DNA of 64,000 nt, taken from the NCBI GenBank assembly GCA_963702685.1, contig CAVPDQ010000002.1:62001-126000 (forward strand). Direction: 5' to 3'. A model generated the notes under the pieces. The model was given only the letters and a program-made list of their open reading frames with translations. It was not told where the DNA came from and made no database searches. Made by a program: the position numbers and the translations under genes. Below are positions 8,508 to 15,976 of the stretch, one piece after another. Numbering within the stretch: the first letter of the stretch is position 1; every line of letters begins with the position of its first letter. The DNA is from AP-15 sp963702685. Its GTDB lineage: Bacteria; Pseudomonadota; Alphaproteobacteria; ATCC43930; CGMCC-115725.

Positions 8508-9473
8508 TCAGTTGATGTGGATGCCGGCCTCCTTTGCGACCCCGATCCAGCGCGGGATCTCGGCGCGGAGCAAGGCGGCCAAGGTCGCCGCCGGGCCGCC
8601 GACCGGCTCGCCGCCGATCGCGGCAAAGCGCGCGGCAATGGCGGGCTCGTGCACGATCTGGTCGAATTCGCTGTTGAGCCGGTCGATCACCCCTTTGGGG
8701 GTGCCGGCGGGCGCGAATGCGGCCGACCAGGCGACGGCGGTAAAGCCGGGCAGGGTTTGGGCGATGGTCGGCAGCCCAGGCGCCGCCACGGCGGGGTGCG
8801 CGCTGCTGACCGCGAGACCGCGCAGCTTGCCGTCACGCATCAGCGGCACCGCGGCGATGATCGGCGCCAGCATCATTTGCGCCTTGTCGGAGACGACCGC
8901 AGCGAGCGCCGGGGCGCCTCCGTCGTAAGGCGCATGAACGATGTCGATGCCGGTGGTGATCTTGAGCAGCTCGAAACCGAGATGGGCGGGGCCGCCGGCG
9001 CCGGCCGAGGCATAGCGCAGCTTGCCGGGGTGCGCTTTGGCGAAGCCGATCAGATCCTCGACCGTATCGACCGGCAGCGCCGGGTTGACGACCAGGACAT
9101 AGGGCTCGGCCACCAGCAGCGAGATCGGCGCAAACGCCGTTTCGGTGTCGTAGGGCATCTTGCTGTAGGTGGCGGGGTGGATTGCGTGCGAGCTCGGCGC
9201 GATCAAGAGGGTGTAGCCGTCGGGGGCGGCGCGGGCGACGACGGCGCTGCCGGTGATGCCGTCCTCCCCGGCGATGTTGTCGATGACGATCTTTTGTCCG
9301 AGGCGCCGGCCGAGCTCGGGCACGACGATGCGGGCGACGAGATCGTCGGGCCCGTTCGCCGGGAATGGGACGACGATGCGGATCGGCCGATCGGGAAAGG
9401 CGGCGGCGATGGCCGCATGCTGACCGAGCGCGAGCGCGGCGAGCAGTAGAACTAGCCGCACCAGCGCTCCCAT
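8508..9473 (-). CDS. Bug-family tripartite tricarboxylate transporter substrate-binding protein
   Basis: A 321-residue periplasmic receptor. The N-terminus MGALVRLVLLLAALALGQHA is a cleavable signal peptide and the mature protein begins near FPDRPIRIVVPFPANGPDD, the hallmark of Bug/TctC proteins. GKLRYASAGAGGPAHL and the C-terminal W-IGVAKEAGI match the family. The start at 9473 is selected because the signal peptide begins there and GGAGGG lies 5 bases upstream; the longer frame upstream is cysteine/arginine-rich and not signal-like. No TctAB permease genes are adjacent, as is usual for orphan Bug receptors. Confidence 0.9.
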   Translation of the reverse strand: MGALVRLVLLLAALALGQHAAIAAAFPDRPIRIVVPFPANGPDDLVARIVVPELGRRLGQKIVIDNIAGEDGITGSAVVARAAPDGYTLLIAPSSHAIHPATYSKMPYDTETAFAPISLLVAEPYVLVVNPALPVDTVEDLIGFAKAHPGKLRYASAGAGGPAHLGFELLKITTGIDIVHAPYDGGAPALAAVVSDKAQMMLAPIIAAVPLMRDGKLRGLAVSSAHPAVAAPGLPTIAQTLPGFTAVAWSAAFAPAGTPKGVIDRLNSEFDQIVHEPAIAARFAAIGGEPVGGPAATLAALLRAEIPRWIGVAKEAGIHIN

Positions 9474-9579
9474 GATATCCCTCCGATCGCCTCCGGGGCC
9501 GCGGCAATGTCGCGCCGTGCAGGCGGCAGTGCAACAAGCGCCGTCGCCGCAGCGGCTCTTCATCTCGGTTCGGTGCCGA

Positions 9580-9649
9580 TCGTCCCCGGTGGTGGTCGTC
9601 CCCGGTGGTGGTCGTCCCCGGTGGTGGTCGTCCCCGGTGGTGGTCGTCC
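9580..9649 (+). repeat. 16-bp minisatellite, 4.4 copies, upstream of the MscS-type gene
   Basis: Four perfect copies of TCGTCCCCGGTGGTGG lie head to tail (9580, 9596, 9612, 9628), followed by the partial copy TCGTCC. The array ends 21 bases before the ATG at 9671, in the gap between divergent genes. The G-rich strand could form two-layer G-quadruplexes and the C4/G tracts could form hairpins. Confidence 0.95.
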
Positions 9650-9670
9650 AATGAGCAAAGGCGCGGCGGG

Positions 9671-11194
9671 ATGATCGACTTCTCGGCTGCGAAGGCTGCG
9701 GCGACCAGCGACCCGTCGCTCGTCGCTTGGGCGCTCTTTGCCGTCGGCGGCACCTCGATCCATTTCATGTTTCGCCGGCATCCGCTGCCTCGTGCACTGG
9801 CGCGAGTGGTCTTTCTGGTCATTCTGACAGTCGTCTTGCTGAGCACCGGGATCGTCCCGTTCGAGCCGCTCGCCTCGACCGGTGTGCCGTTCCGTGACGC
9901 GGTGCATGCTGTGCTGAAGATCGCGTGGTGGTTCTGGGCGGCTTGGTTCGTCGTCGGCTTTCTGCGCGTTTTTGTCGTCACCGAGCACCGGCCGCGCGAG
10001 GGCAAGCTGATCCAGGATCTGCTCGCCGGCCTCGTCTATCTCGCCGCCTTTTGTGCGGTCATCGCCTATGTCTTCGATCTGCCGGTCAAGGGTTTGCTCG
10101 CGACCTCGGGTGCGGTTGCGATTATCCTCGGGCTCGCTTTGCAGAGCACGTTGAGCGACGTGTTCTCGGGCATCGTGTTGAATTTCAGCCGCCCCTACCG
10201 GCCGGGCGACTGGATCAGCATCGAAGGTGGCGCCGACGGCCGGGTCGTCGAGATGAACTGGCGCGCAACCCACGTTTTGACCGCCAAGCGCGATTTGGCA
10301 ATCGTGCCGAACAGCGCGATCGCCAAAGCGAAAATCGTCAATGCCAGCTCGCCCACCGATGTTCACGGGATGAGCGTCGGGGTGCAGCTCGATGCCAAGA
10401 CGCCGCCAGCCACCGGCGCCGAAATCCTCGAGCAGGCGGTGCTGAACTCGCGGTTGATCCTGGCGACCCCGCCGCACTCGATCGTGGTCAAATCGATCAC
10501 CGCAACCGCGACGGAATTCGAGATAACCTTTTTTGTCGAAGAGCTGCGCGAGGCCAACCGTGCGCAAAACGAGCTGTTCGACTTGATCTCGCGACATTTG
10601 GCGGCCGCCGGCATCGATTTGGCGTCAAACCAGAGCCAACCCAATTGGCTGCCGCCCGGGGGAGTCGTCGAAGCCGCCAAAACCGCCGCCGAGCGCGCGG
10701 TCGATCTGGTCTCGATATTTGGTGGTCTGACCGAAGAGGAACGCAAATCGCTGGCGGCAAAATCGGTCCGCAAGCACTATGACCAAGGCGAGGTGCTGCT
10801 CGAACCGGGGAACGTGCTGCATTCGCTCTTTGTCATCGGCGCCGGCGTCGTGTCGCTGACCTCGGTCGTCTCCGAGGGCGAGGTCGAATTCCTGCGCATC
10901 GGCCCGGGCGACCATTTTGGCGAGATCGGGATGCTGACCGGCAATCCGGCCGAGGCGACCCTGAAAGCGCTGGTGCCGGTCGTCATCTACGAGCTCGCCA
11001 AGGACGACCTGGCGCCGATCCTCGAGGCGCGGCCGGAAGTCGGGCACGAGCTGTGCCGGGCGCTCGCCCGCCGGCAGGCGGCCGGCCAGCTGATCGCCTC
11101 GGCCGACATCGGCCGGAACGTGCCGCCGCACCGGGTCGCCGCCTGGTTCTCCGATCGGCTGCACCGGTTGTTCGATCTCGCCAACGCCGATTGA
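9671..11194 (+). CDS. MscS-type mechanosensitive channel with C-terminal cyclic-nucleotide-binding-like domain
   Basis: A 507-residue inner-membrane protein. About four hydrophobic segments occupy residues 15-140. The pore helix and beta domain follow, with the MscS signature GLALQSTLSDVFSGIVL (154-170) and PYRPGDWISI. A CNMP-like domain (about 365-480) carries GDHFGEIGMLTGNPAEATL. The conserved arginine of the nucleotide phosphate cassette is replaced by alanine in PAEATLKA, so cAMP/cGMP binding is doubtful. The start at 9671 (MIDFSAAK) is preferred over a GTG within the minisatellite at 9605. Probable role: osmotic-shock release valve with ligand or redox gating. Confidence 0.88.
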   Translation: MIDFSAAKAAATSDPSLVAWALFAVGGTSIHFMFRRHPLPRALARVVFLVILTVVLLSTGIVPFEPLASTGVPFRDAVHAVLKIAWWFWAAWFVVGFLRVFVVTEHRPREGKLIQDLLAGLVYLAAFCAVIAYVFDLPVKGLLATSGAVAIILGLALQSTLSDVFSGIVLNFSRPYRPGDWISIEGGADGRVVEMNWRATHVLTAKRDLAIVPNSAIAKAKIVNASSPTDVHGMSVGVQLDAKTPPATGAEILEQAVLNSRLILATPPHSIVVKSITATATEFEITFFVEELREANRAQNELFDLISRHLAAAGIDLASNQSQPNWLPPGGVVEAAKTAAERAVDLVSIFGGLTEEERKSLAAKSVRKHYDQGEVLLEPGNVLHSLFVIGAGVVSLTSVVSEGEVEFLRIGPGDHFGEIGMLTGNPAEATLKALVPVVIYELAKDDLAPILEARPEVGHELCRALARRQAAGQLIASADIGRNVPPHRVAAWFSDRLHRLFDLANAD

Positions 11195-11305
11195 TTAAAT
11201 CCCGCACGTTTCCAGGCGCTCGGCCGTGTTGCGAGGCGAATCGGCTTGCGCTCGGCGCGCGCCCACGGCAACGTAGCGGCCGCTGCTGCCTCGGGGGAAG
11301 ACCCG

Positions 11306-11758
11306 TTGAAGAATTCCGCAAGACAGGTCAAGGAAGCCAAGCCGGCGCCGAAATACGGGCGCGGGACCGGTGTTCCGAACCCGATCGACGTGCATGTCGG
11401 CAACCGCGTCCGGATGCGCCGCCTGCTGCTGGGCATGAACCAGGAGACGCTCGCCAACGCGCTCGGCCTGACCTTTCAGCAGGTCCAGAAATACGAGGGC
11501 GGGGCCAATCGGGTCAGCGCCTCGCGGCTGTCGGCGATGGCCGAGATCCTCAGCGTGCCGATTTCGTATTTTTTTGGCGATCTGCGCACGGATGACGCCG
11601 AAATCAGCCCCGAGGACCAGCGCTGGCGTGAGCACCTGCAGCGCCCCGAAACGATCGAATTCATCCGGCTCTACTACGCGATCCCCGACCCTCGGGTGCG
11701 GCGCCAGTTTCTCGAAATGACAAAAACCGTGGCTGACACGTCCGCCGAAGAAGCCTGA
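11306..11758 (+). CDS. XRE-family helix-turn-helix transcriptional regulator
   Basis: A DNA-binding protein of about 150 residues. An XRE helix-turn-helix occupies the segment from VGNRVRMRRLLLGMNQETL to SASRLSAMAEIL, ending in VPISYFF, the form found throughout Alphaproteobacteria. The start is uncertain: TTG at 11306 follows GGGGGAAG at good spacing, TTG at 11246 is also possible, and there is no ATG before the helix-turn-helix. It stands at the left edge of the polysaccharide locus. A similar XRE gene lies at 42207-42677, just beyond the right edge. Its targets are unknown. Confidence 0.85.
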   Translation: MKNSARQVKEAKPAPKYGRGTGVPNPIDVHVGNRVRMRRLLLGMNQETLANALGLTFQQVQKYEGGANRVSASRLSAMAEILSVPISYFFGDLRTDDAEISPEDQRWREHLQRPETIEFIRLYYAIPDPRVRRQFLEMTKTVADTSAEEA

Positions 11759-11795
11759 AGGTCGCCCGGCTCGATTGCAGCCGATTTTGGCAGGG

Positions 11796-11825
11796 TTGAC
11801 GTTCACGGCGTGAACGCGGTATCGT
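11796..11825 (+). promoter_or_regulatory. Putative promoter with palindromic operator before the EPS regulator gene
   Basis: TTGACG (11796-11801) and TATCGT (11820-11825) are 18 bases apart and resemble a sigma-70 promoter. The spacer holds the palindrome GTTCACGGCGTGAAC (11801-11815), arms of seven bases around a central G. The ATG lies at 11833, so the transcript would have almost no leader. Position and symmetry suggest autoregulation by the encoded winged-helix protein; this is inference. Confidence 0.6.
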
Positions 11826-11832
11826 CGCCGCG

Positions 11833-12510
11833 ATGAGCGACCAGGGGCGGGCGGACGAGGCGGGGAATCAGGGAATCGTGCTGAGCGTCTTGACTTCGGT
11901 CGAGCGCGACAGCGCGATCACCCAGCGCCAGCTCGCCCGCGATCTCGGCATCGCCCTTGGTCTCGCCAATGCTTATCTGCGGCGCTGCGTGCGCAAGGGG
12001 CTGGTCAAGATCCGCCAGGTGCCGCTCAACCGATACGCCTATTACCTGACGCCGCAAGGCTTTGCCGAAAAAAGCCGATTGACCGCCGAATACCTGACGG
12101 TGTCGTTCGACTTCTTTCGCCGTGCCCGCACCGATTGCGCGGCGCTGTTCCGCGATTGCGAAAAAACGGGCTGGCGCCGGGCGGCGCTTTACGGCGCCGG
12201 TGACCTGGCCGAGATCGCAAGCCTGAGCGCGGCCGAGACCGCGGTCGAATTGCTGTGCGTGATCGATTCGTCATTCGCCGGCGGACGCTGCGCCGGTCTG
12301 CCGATCGAGGCCGATCTGGACGCGGCGCTGCGGCGCGCCGGGGCGGCCGGTCTCGACGGCATCATCGTGACCGACACGCGGGCGCCGCAAGCGAGCTTTG
12401 ACGAGCTGCGCCGGGCGTCCGAACGCCACGGCTTGGCCACCCGAATCGTGGCGCCGAGCCTGTTGCGCATTTCGCCGGAGCCGGTCGCCGAAGAGGAGTT
12501 CGCGGCGTGA
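11833..12510 (+). CDS. EPS-associated MarR/winged-helix transcriptional regulator with C-terminal nucleotide-sugar-like sensor domain
   Basis: A 225-residue regulator. Residues about 15-85 form a winged helix (SAITQRQLARDLGIALGLAN as recognition region, then the wing with LNRYAYYLTPQG), matching the EPS-associated MarR family that sits at the head of exopolysaccharide loci. Residues about 110-205 form an alpha/beta domain beginning RRAALYGAGDLAEIA, a Rossmann-like glycine pattern that may sense a nucleotide or sugar nucleotide. The gene follows a palindromic promoter region and its stop overlaps the GTG start of the NusG-like gene (GTGA), so the two are translationally coupled. Confidence 0.85.
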   Translation: MSDQGRADEAGNQGIVLSVLTSVERDSAITQRQLARDLGIALGLANAYLRRCVRKGLVKIRQVPLNRYAYYLTPQGFAEKSRLTAEYLTVSFDFFRRARTDCAALFRDCEKTGWRRAALYGAGDLAEIASLSAAETAVELLCVIDSSFAGGRCAGLPIEADLDAALRRAGAAGLDGIIVTDTRAPQASFDELRRASERHGLATRIVAPSLLRISPEPVAEEEFAA

Positions 12511-13007
12511 TCGCGTGGTACGCGGTTCACACCCAGCCCCATGCCGAGACGCGGGCGCGCGACAATTTGCTGCGCCAAGGCTATGCCGCCTACCTGCCGC
12601 GCTGCCGCGTCTATGTAAGCCACGCGCGGCGCCGGCGAGTGGCGGAGCGACCGCTGTTTCCGCGTTATTTGTTCGCCGGGGTCGATCGGGCGACGATGCG
12701 TTGGCGGCCGATACTGTCGACCTTCGGGGTCGCCGACATCGTGCGCACGGGCGAAGAGCCGGCGCCGATGCCGGACGAAATCCTCGCCGCCTTGCGCGAG
12801 CGCGAGGGGGCGGGCCTTTTCGACCAGCTCGATCCGGCTCGCCGGTTGCGGCTCGGCGAGATGGTGCGGATCACCGCCGGCGCTTTCGAGGACATGATCG
12901 GCCGGCTCGTCGAGCTGCGCGATCAGGACCGGGTGGTGGTGCTGCTCGATCTCTTGGGCCGTGCGGTGCGCGCGCAGCTCGGCGCGGCGGCGGTCGAAGC
13001 CGCCTGA
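12507..13007 (+). CDS. Specialised NusG-family antitermination protein (RfaH/LoaP-like)
   Basis: A 166-residue NusG paralogue. The N-terminal NGN domain is recognisable in WYAVHTQPHAETRARDNL and FPRYLFAGVD (residues 4-60) and a C-terminal KOW-like region in GEMVRITAGAFEDMIGRLVEL (about 118-138). Paralogues of this type load on RNA polymerase at specific operons and suppress termination, typically in long polysaccharide gene clusters. It starts with GTG in a 4-base overlap with the EPS regulator and is followed by a hairpin and the first biosynthetic gene. That strongly suggests it drives read-through of the cluster downstream. Confidence 0.88.
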   Translation: MIAWYAVHTQPHAETRARDNLLRQGYAAYLPRCRVYVSHARRRRVAERPLFPRYLFAGVDRATMRWRPILSTFGVADIVRTGEEPAPMPDEILAALREREGAGLFDQLDPARRLRLGEMVRITAGAFEDMIGRLVELRDQDRVVVLLDLLGRAVRAQLGAAAVEAA

Positions 13008-13014
13008 GAATCGA

Positions 13015-13032
13015 CCGGCGCCAACGCGCCGG
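13015..13032 (+). promoter_or_regulatory. GC-rich hairpin in the leader of the polysaccharide biosynthesis genes
   Basis: CCGGCGC and GCGCCGG form a perfect 7-bp stem around a CAAC loop, eight bases after the stop codon of the NusG-like gene. No U-tract follows, so it is not a standard intrinsic terminator. It may be a pause site or recruitment signal for the NusG paralogue, or a weak attenuator. Confidence 0.5.
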
Positions 13033-13101
13033 ACCAGTAATGACGATGGGGGTTCGGGTGGTGCTGCGTCACCCGGACTGCGGTAGCGTGGGAGGGGGAT
13101 A

Positions 13102-14694
13102 TTGGGCAATCGCAAGGGTTTGGCGCGGGGTAGCGCGGCAGGTCCGCGAATTGCGGTGGCCGGTTGCGGCTATTGGGGGAAAAACCTGGTGCGCAACTTT
13201 GCCGAGCTCGGCGCGCTGGCGGCGATTTGCGACCCCGACCGTGGTCTTGCCGAGCAGCTCGCCGGCAAATACGGCGCGGCCGTCTGCGAGCTCGACCGGG
13301 TTTTGGCCGACCCCGACATCATGGGGGTGGCGATCGCCGCCCCGGCGGTATTGCACGCGCAATTGGCGCGCCGCGCGATCGAGGCGGGCAAGCACGTCTT
13401 TGTCGAAAAGCCGCTGTCCTTGGCGGTGGCCGACGCCGAAGAGCTGTGCGCGCTGGCCGAGGCGCACGACCGGCGTCTGATGGTCGGCCATCTCTTGCAG
13501 TACCATCCGGGCTTTATCCGGCTGCGCCGGCTTGTCGCCGAGGGTGCCCTCGGCCGGCTGCAATACATTTATTCGAACCGGCTCAACCTCGGCAAAGTGC
13601 GGCGCGAGGAAGACATTCTATGGTCGTTCGCGCCGCACGACCTGTCGATGATCCTGTCGCTCGTCGGCGACGAGCCGAGCGAGGTCACCGCCGAAGGCGG
13701 CTATTACCTGCACCGCGCTGTCGCCGACGTCACCACCACCCACCTCTCGTTCCCGGGCGGCGAGCGCGGCCATGTGTTCGTGTCGTGGCTGCACCCGTTC
13801 AAGGAGCAAAAGCTCGTCGTCATCGGCGATCGGGCGATGGCGGTGTTCGACGACGGCGAGCCGTGGAGCCGCAAGCTCGTGCTCTACCCGCACAAGATCG
13901 AATGGCGCGCCGCGCTGCCGGTGCCGCAACGGGCCGAGGCCGACCCGGTGCCGCTCGACGAGGCCGAGCCGCTCGCGCTCGAATGCCGGCATTTTCTCGA
14001 ATGCATCGCCACCGGCGCCAAGCCGCGCACCGATGGTGCCGAAGGGCTGCGCGTGCTGCGGGTGCTGACCCGGGCGAGCCTGGCGCTGAAGCAAAACTCC
14101 GAGCCCGCCCCGCCGCAACCGCGGCTGCGCAGCGACGTGCACGTTCATCCGTCGGCCGTCATCGACGAGCCGAGCGAAATCGGCGCCGGCACGCGCATCT
14201 GGCATTTCTCGCACGTTCTGGCGCATACCCGGATCGGCCGCGACTGCACGCTCGGGCAGAATGTCATGGTCGGGCCCGACGTCAGCATCGGCAACCATTG
14301 CAAGATCCAGAACAATGTCTCGATCTACAAGGGTGTGACGCTCGAAGACGACGTGTTTTGCGGTCCGTCCTGCGTCTTTACCAATGTCGACAACCCGCGC
14401 GCCGCGATCGAGCGCAAAGACGAGTTCCGCCCGACCCTGGTCAGGCGCGGCGCCACGATCGGCGCCAATGCCACAATCGTGTGCGGCCACACGCTCGGCG
14501 AATATTCCTTTGTCGCCGCCGGTGCCGTGGTGACGCGCGACGTGCCGGCCTTCGCCTTGATGGCCGGGGTGCCGGCGCGGCGGATCGGCTGGATGAGCCA
14601 TGACGGCGAGCGGCTCGGCGCCGATCTCGTCTGCCCGCGCTCGGGCCGCCGCTATCGCGAAGCGGGCGCCGACCGGTTGGAGGAGGTGCGGTGA
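13102..14694 (+). CDS. Fusion of WlbA-type sugar-nucleotide 3-dehydrogenase and WlbB-type N-acetyltransferase
   Basis: A 530-residue two-enzyme protein. Residues 1-~330 are a Gfo/Idh/MocA oxidoreductase (Rossmann motif GCGYWG at 21-26, EKP at 102-104, catalytic-region HDLSMI), matching WlbA/WbpB that oxidises UDP-GlcNAcA at C3. Residues ~342-505 are a left-handed beta-helix acyltransferase (HPSAVIDEPSEIGAGTRIWH, then hexapeptide repeats, ending GVPARRIGW) matching WlbB/WbpD, which acetylates the 3-amino group. The fused activities flank the transamination step encoded by the next gene. The start is TTG at 13102 behind GGGAGGGGG. Likely pathway: UDP-2,3-diacetamido-2,3-dideoxy-uronic acid synthesis. 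Confidence 0.85.
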   Translation: MGNRKGLARGSAAGPRIAVAGCGYWGKNLVRNFAELGALAAICDPDRGLAEQLAGKYGAAVCELDRVLADPDIMGVAIAAPAVLHAQLARRAIEAGKHVFVEKPLSLAVADAEELCALAEAHDRRLMVGHLLQYHPGFIRLRRLVAEGALGRLQYIYSNRLNLGKVRREEDILWSFAPHDLSMILSLVGDEPSEVTAEGGYYLHRAVADVTTTHLSFPGGERGHVFVSWLHPFKEQKLVVIGDRAMAVFDDGEPWSRKLVLYPHKIEWRAALPVPQRAEADPVPLDEAEPLALECRHFLECIATGAKPRTDGAEGLRVLRVLTRASLALKQNSEPAPPQPRLRSDVHVHPSAVIDEPSEIGAGTRIWHFSHVLAHTRIGRDCTLGQNVMVGPDVSIGNHCKIQNNVSIYKGVTLEDDVFCGPSCVFTNVDNPRAAIERKDEFRPTLVRRGATIGANATIVCGHTLGEYSFVAAGAVVTRDVPAFALMAGVPARRIGWMSHDGERLGADLVCPRSGRRYREAGADRLEEVR

Positions 14695-15869
14695 TGCCGG
14701 ATACGCCAATCCTGGACACGCCGGCCCCGGATGCGGCCGATCGGCCGATCGAGTTCATCGATCTCGGCGCCCAGCGCCGCCGCCTCGGGCCCGGGCTCGA
14801 TGCAGCGATCCTGCGCGTCCTCGATCATGGCCGCTACATCATGGGCCCCGAGGTCGCCCAATTCGAGCGCGAGCTCGCCGAATTTTGCGGCGCGAAGCAT
14901 GTGCTGAGCTGCGCCAACGGCACCGACGCGCTCGGCCTGGCGCTGATGGCGCTCGGCCTCGAACGCGGCGAGGCGGTGCTGGTGCCGTCCTTCACCTTTG
15001 CCGCGACCGCCGAGGTCGTCGCCTGGTACGGGGCGGTGCCGGTCTTTGTCGATGTCTTCGCCGACACGTTCAACATGGACCCGGCGAGCCTCGAAGCCGG
15101 CATCGCCACCGCCCGGCGCCAGGGGCTGCGCCCGGTGGGCGTGATCCCGGTCGATCTCTTCGGGCTCCCCGCGGCCTATGACGAAATTCTCGACATCGCC
15201 AAGGCGCATCGGCTGTGGGTGCTGTGCGACGCGGCGCAGAGCTTTGGCGCTGTCTATCGGGGCCGCAGCATCGGCACCATCGGCGACATCTCGACAACGA
15301 GCTTTTTCCCGGCCAAGCCCTTGGGCTGCTACGGCGACGGCGGCGCGGTCTTCACCGGGGATGACGCGGCGGCGAGCGTGCTTAAAAGCCTGCGGGTGCA
15401 TGGCCAGGGCGGCGACAAATACGACAATGTGCGGATTGGCATGAATGCCCGCCTCGACACGATCCAGGCGGCGGTGCTGAGCCAGAAGCTCGCGGTGTTC
15501 GCCGACGAGGTCGCGGCGCGCAACCGGGTCGCGGCGCGCTATGCCGATTTGCTCGGCGATCTGGTCGAGGTGCCGCAGGTGCCGGAGGGGCTCGCCAGCG
15601 TCTGGGCGCAATACACGGTGCGCCTGCCGGCGGGCCGCGACCGCGACGCCGTGGCCGCAAGGCTGAAGGCAGCCGGCGTGCCGACCGCTGTCTATTACGC
15701 CAAGCCCTTGCATCGCCAAACCGCCTATCGCGACTATCCGGTCGCCGGCAACGGCCTGCCGGTCTCCGACCGCCTCGCCGGCGAAGTCTTGAGCCTGCCG
15801 ATGCACCCCTACCTCGACGAGCCGACCCAGGACCGCATCGCTCGAGCGCTGCGGCGGGCGCTCGGCTGA
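14694..15869 (+). CDS. DegT/DnrJ/EryC1 sugar aminotransferase (WlbC/WbpE type)
   Basis: A 391-residue PLP-dependent aminotransferase. IEFIDLGAQRRRLGPGLD at the N-terminus, CANGTDALGLALMALGL near residue 75 and FFPAKPLGCYGDGGAVF, with the PLP-binding lysine near residue 207, are characteristic. WlbC/WbpE transfers an amino group to C3 of the 3-keto sugar made by WlbA, and WlbB then acetylates it. The ATG at 14694 overlaps the preceding stop and has AGGAGG seven bases upstream; a GTG one codon earlier is an alternative. Coupling to the fusion gene supports the shared pathway. Confidence 0.88.
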   Translation: MPDTPILDTPAPDAADRPIEFIDLGAQRRRLGPGLDAAILRVLDHGRYIMGPEVAQFERELAEFCGAKHVLSCANGTDALGLALMALGLERGEAVLVPSFTFAATAEVVAWYGAVPVFVDVFADTFNMDPASLEAGIATARRQGLRPVGVIPVDLFGLPAAYDEILDIAKAHRLWVLCDAAQSFGAVYRGRSIGTIGDISTTSFFPAKPLGCYGDGGAVFTGDDAAASVLKSLRVHGQGGDKYDNVRIGMNARLDTIQAAVLSQKLAVFADEVAARNRVAARYADLLGDLVEVPQVPEGLASVWAQYTVRLPAGRDRDAVAARLKAAGVPTAVYYAKPLHRQTAYRDYPVAGNGLPVSDRLAGEVLSLPMHPYLDEPTQDRIARALRRALG

Positions 15870-15976
15870 GCCGACCGCGCGCTGGTCGTCGCCGCGCATC
15901 GCCACCGCCCTGCCGGCAGGATCGCACGACAAGACCACTTTTGAAATAGACCGTCCGAATCAATGCGTTTGGGTAA

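Noticed and set aside
9580..9649. CRISPR-like array
   Set aside because: The 16-bp units abut without spacers, so this is a minisatellite; no cas genes are in the window.
9605..9670. Upstream GTG start for the MscS-type gene, inside the 16-bp repeat
   Set aside because: It would encode the repeat as low-complexity residues; the ATG at 9671 gives a normal N-terminus.
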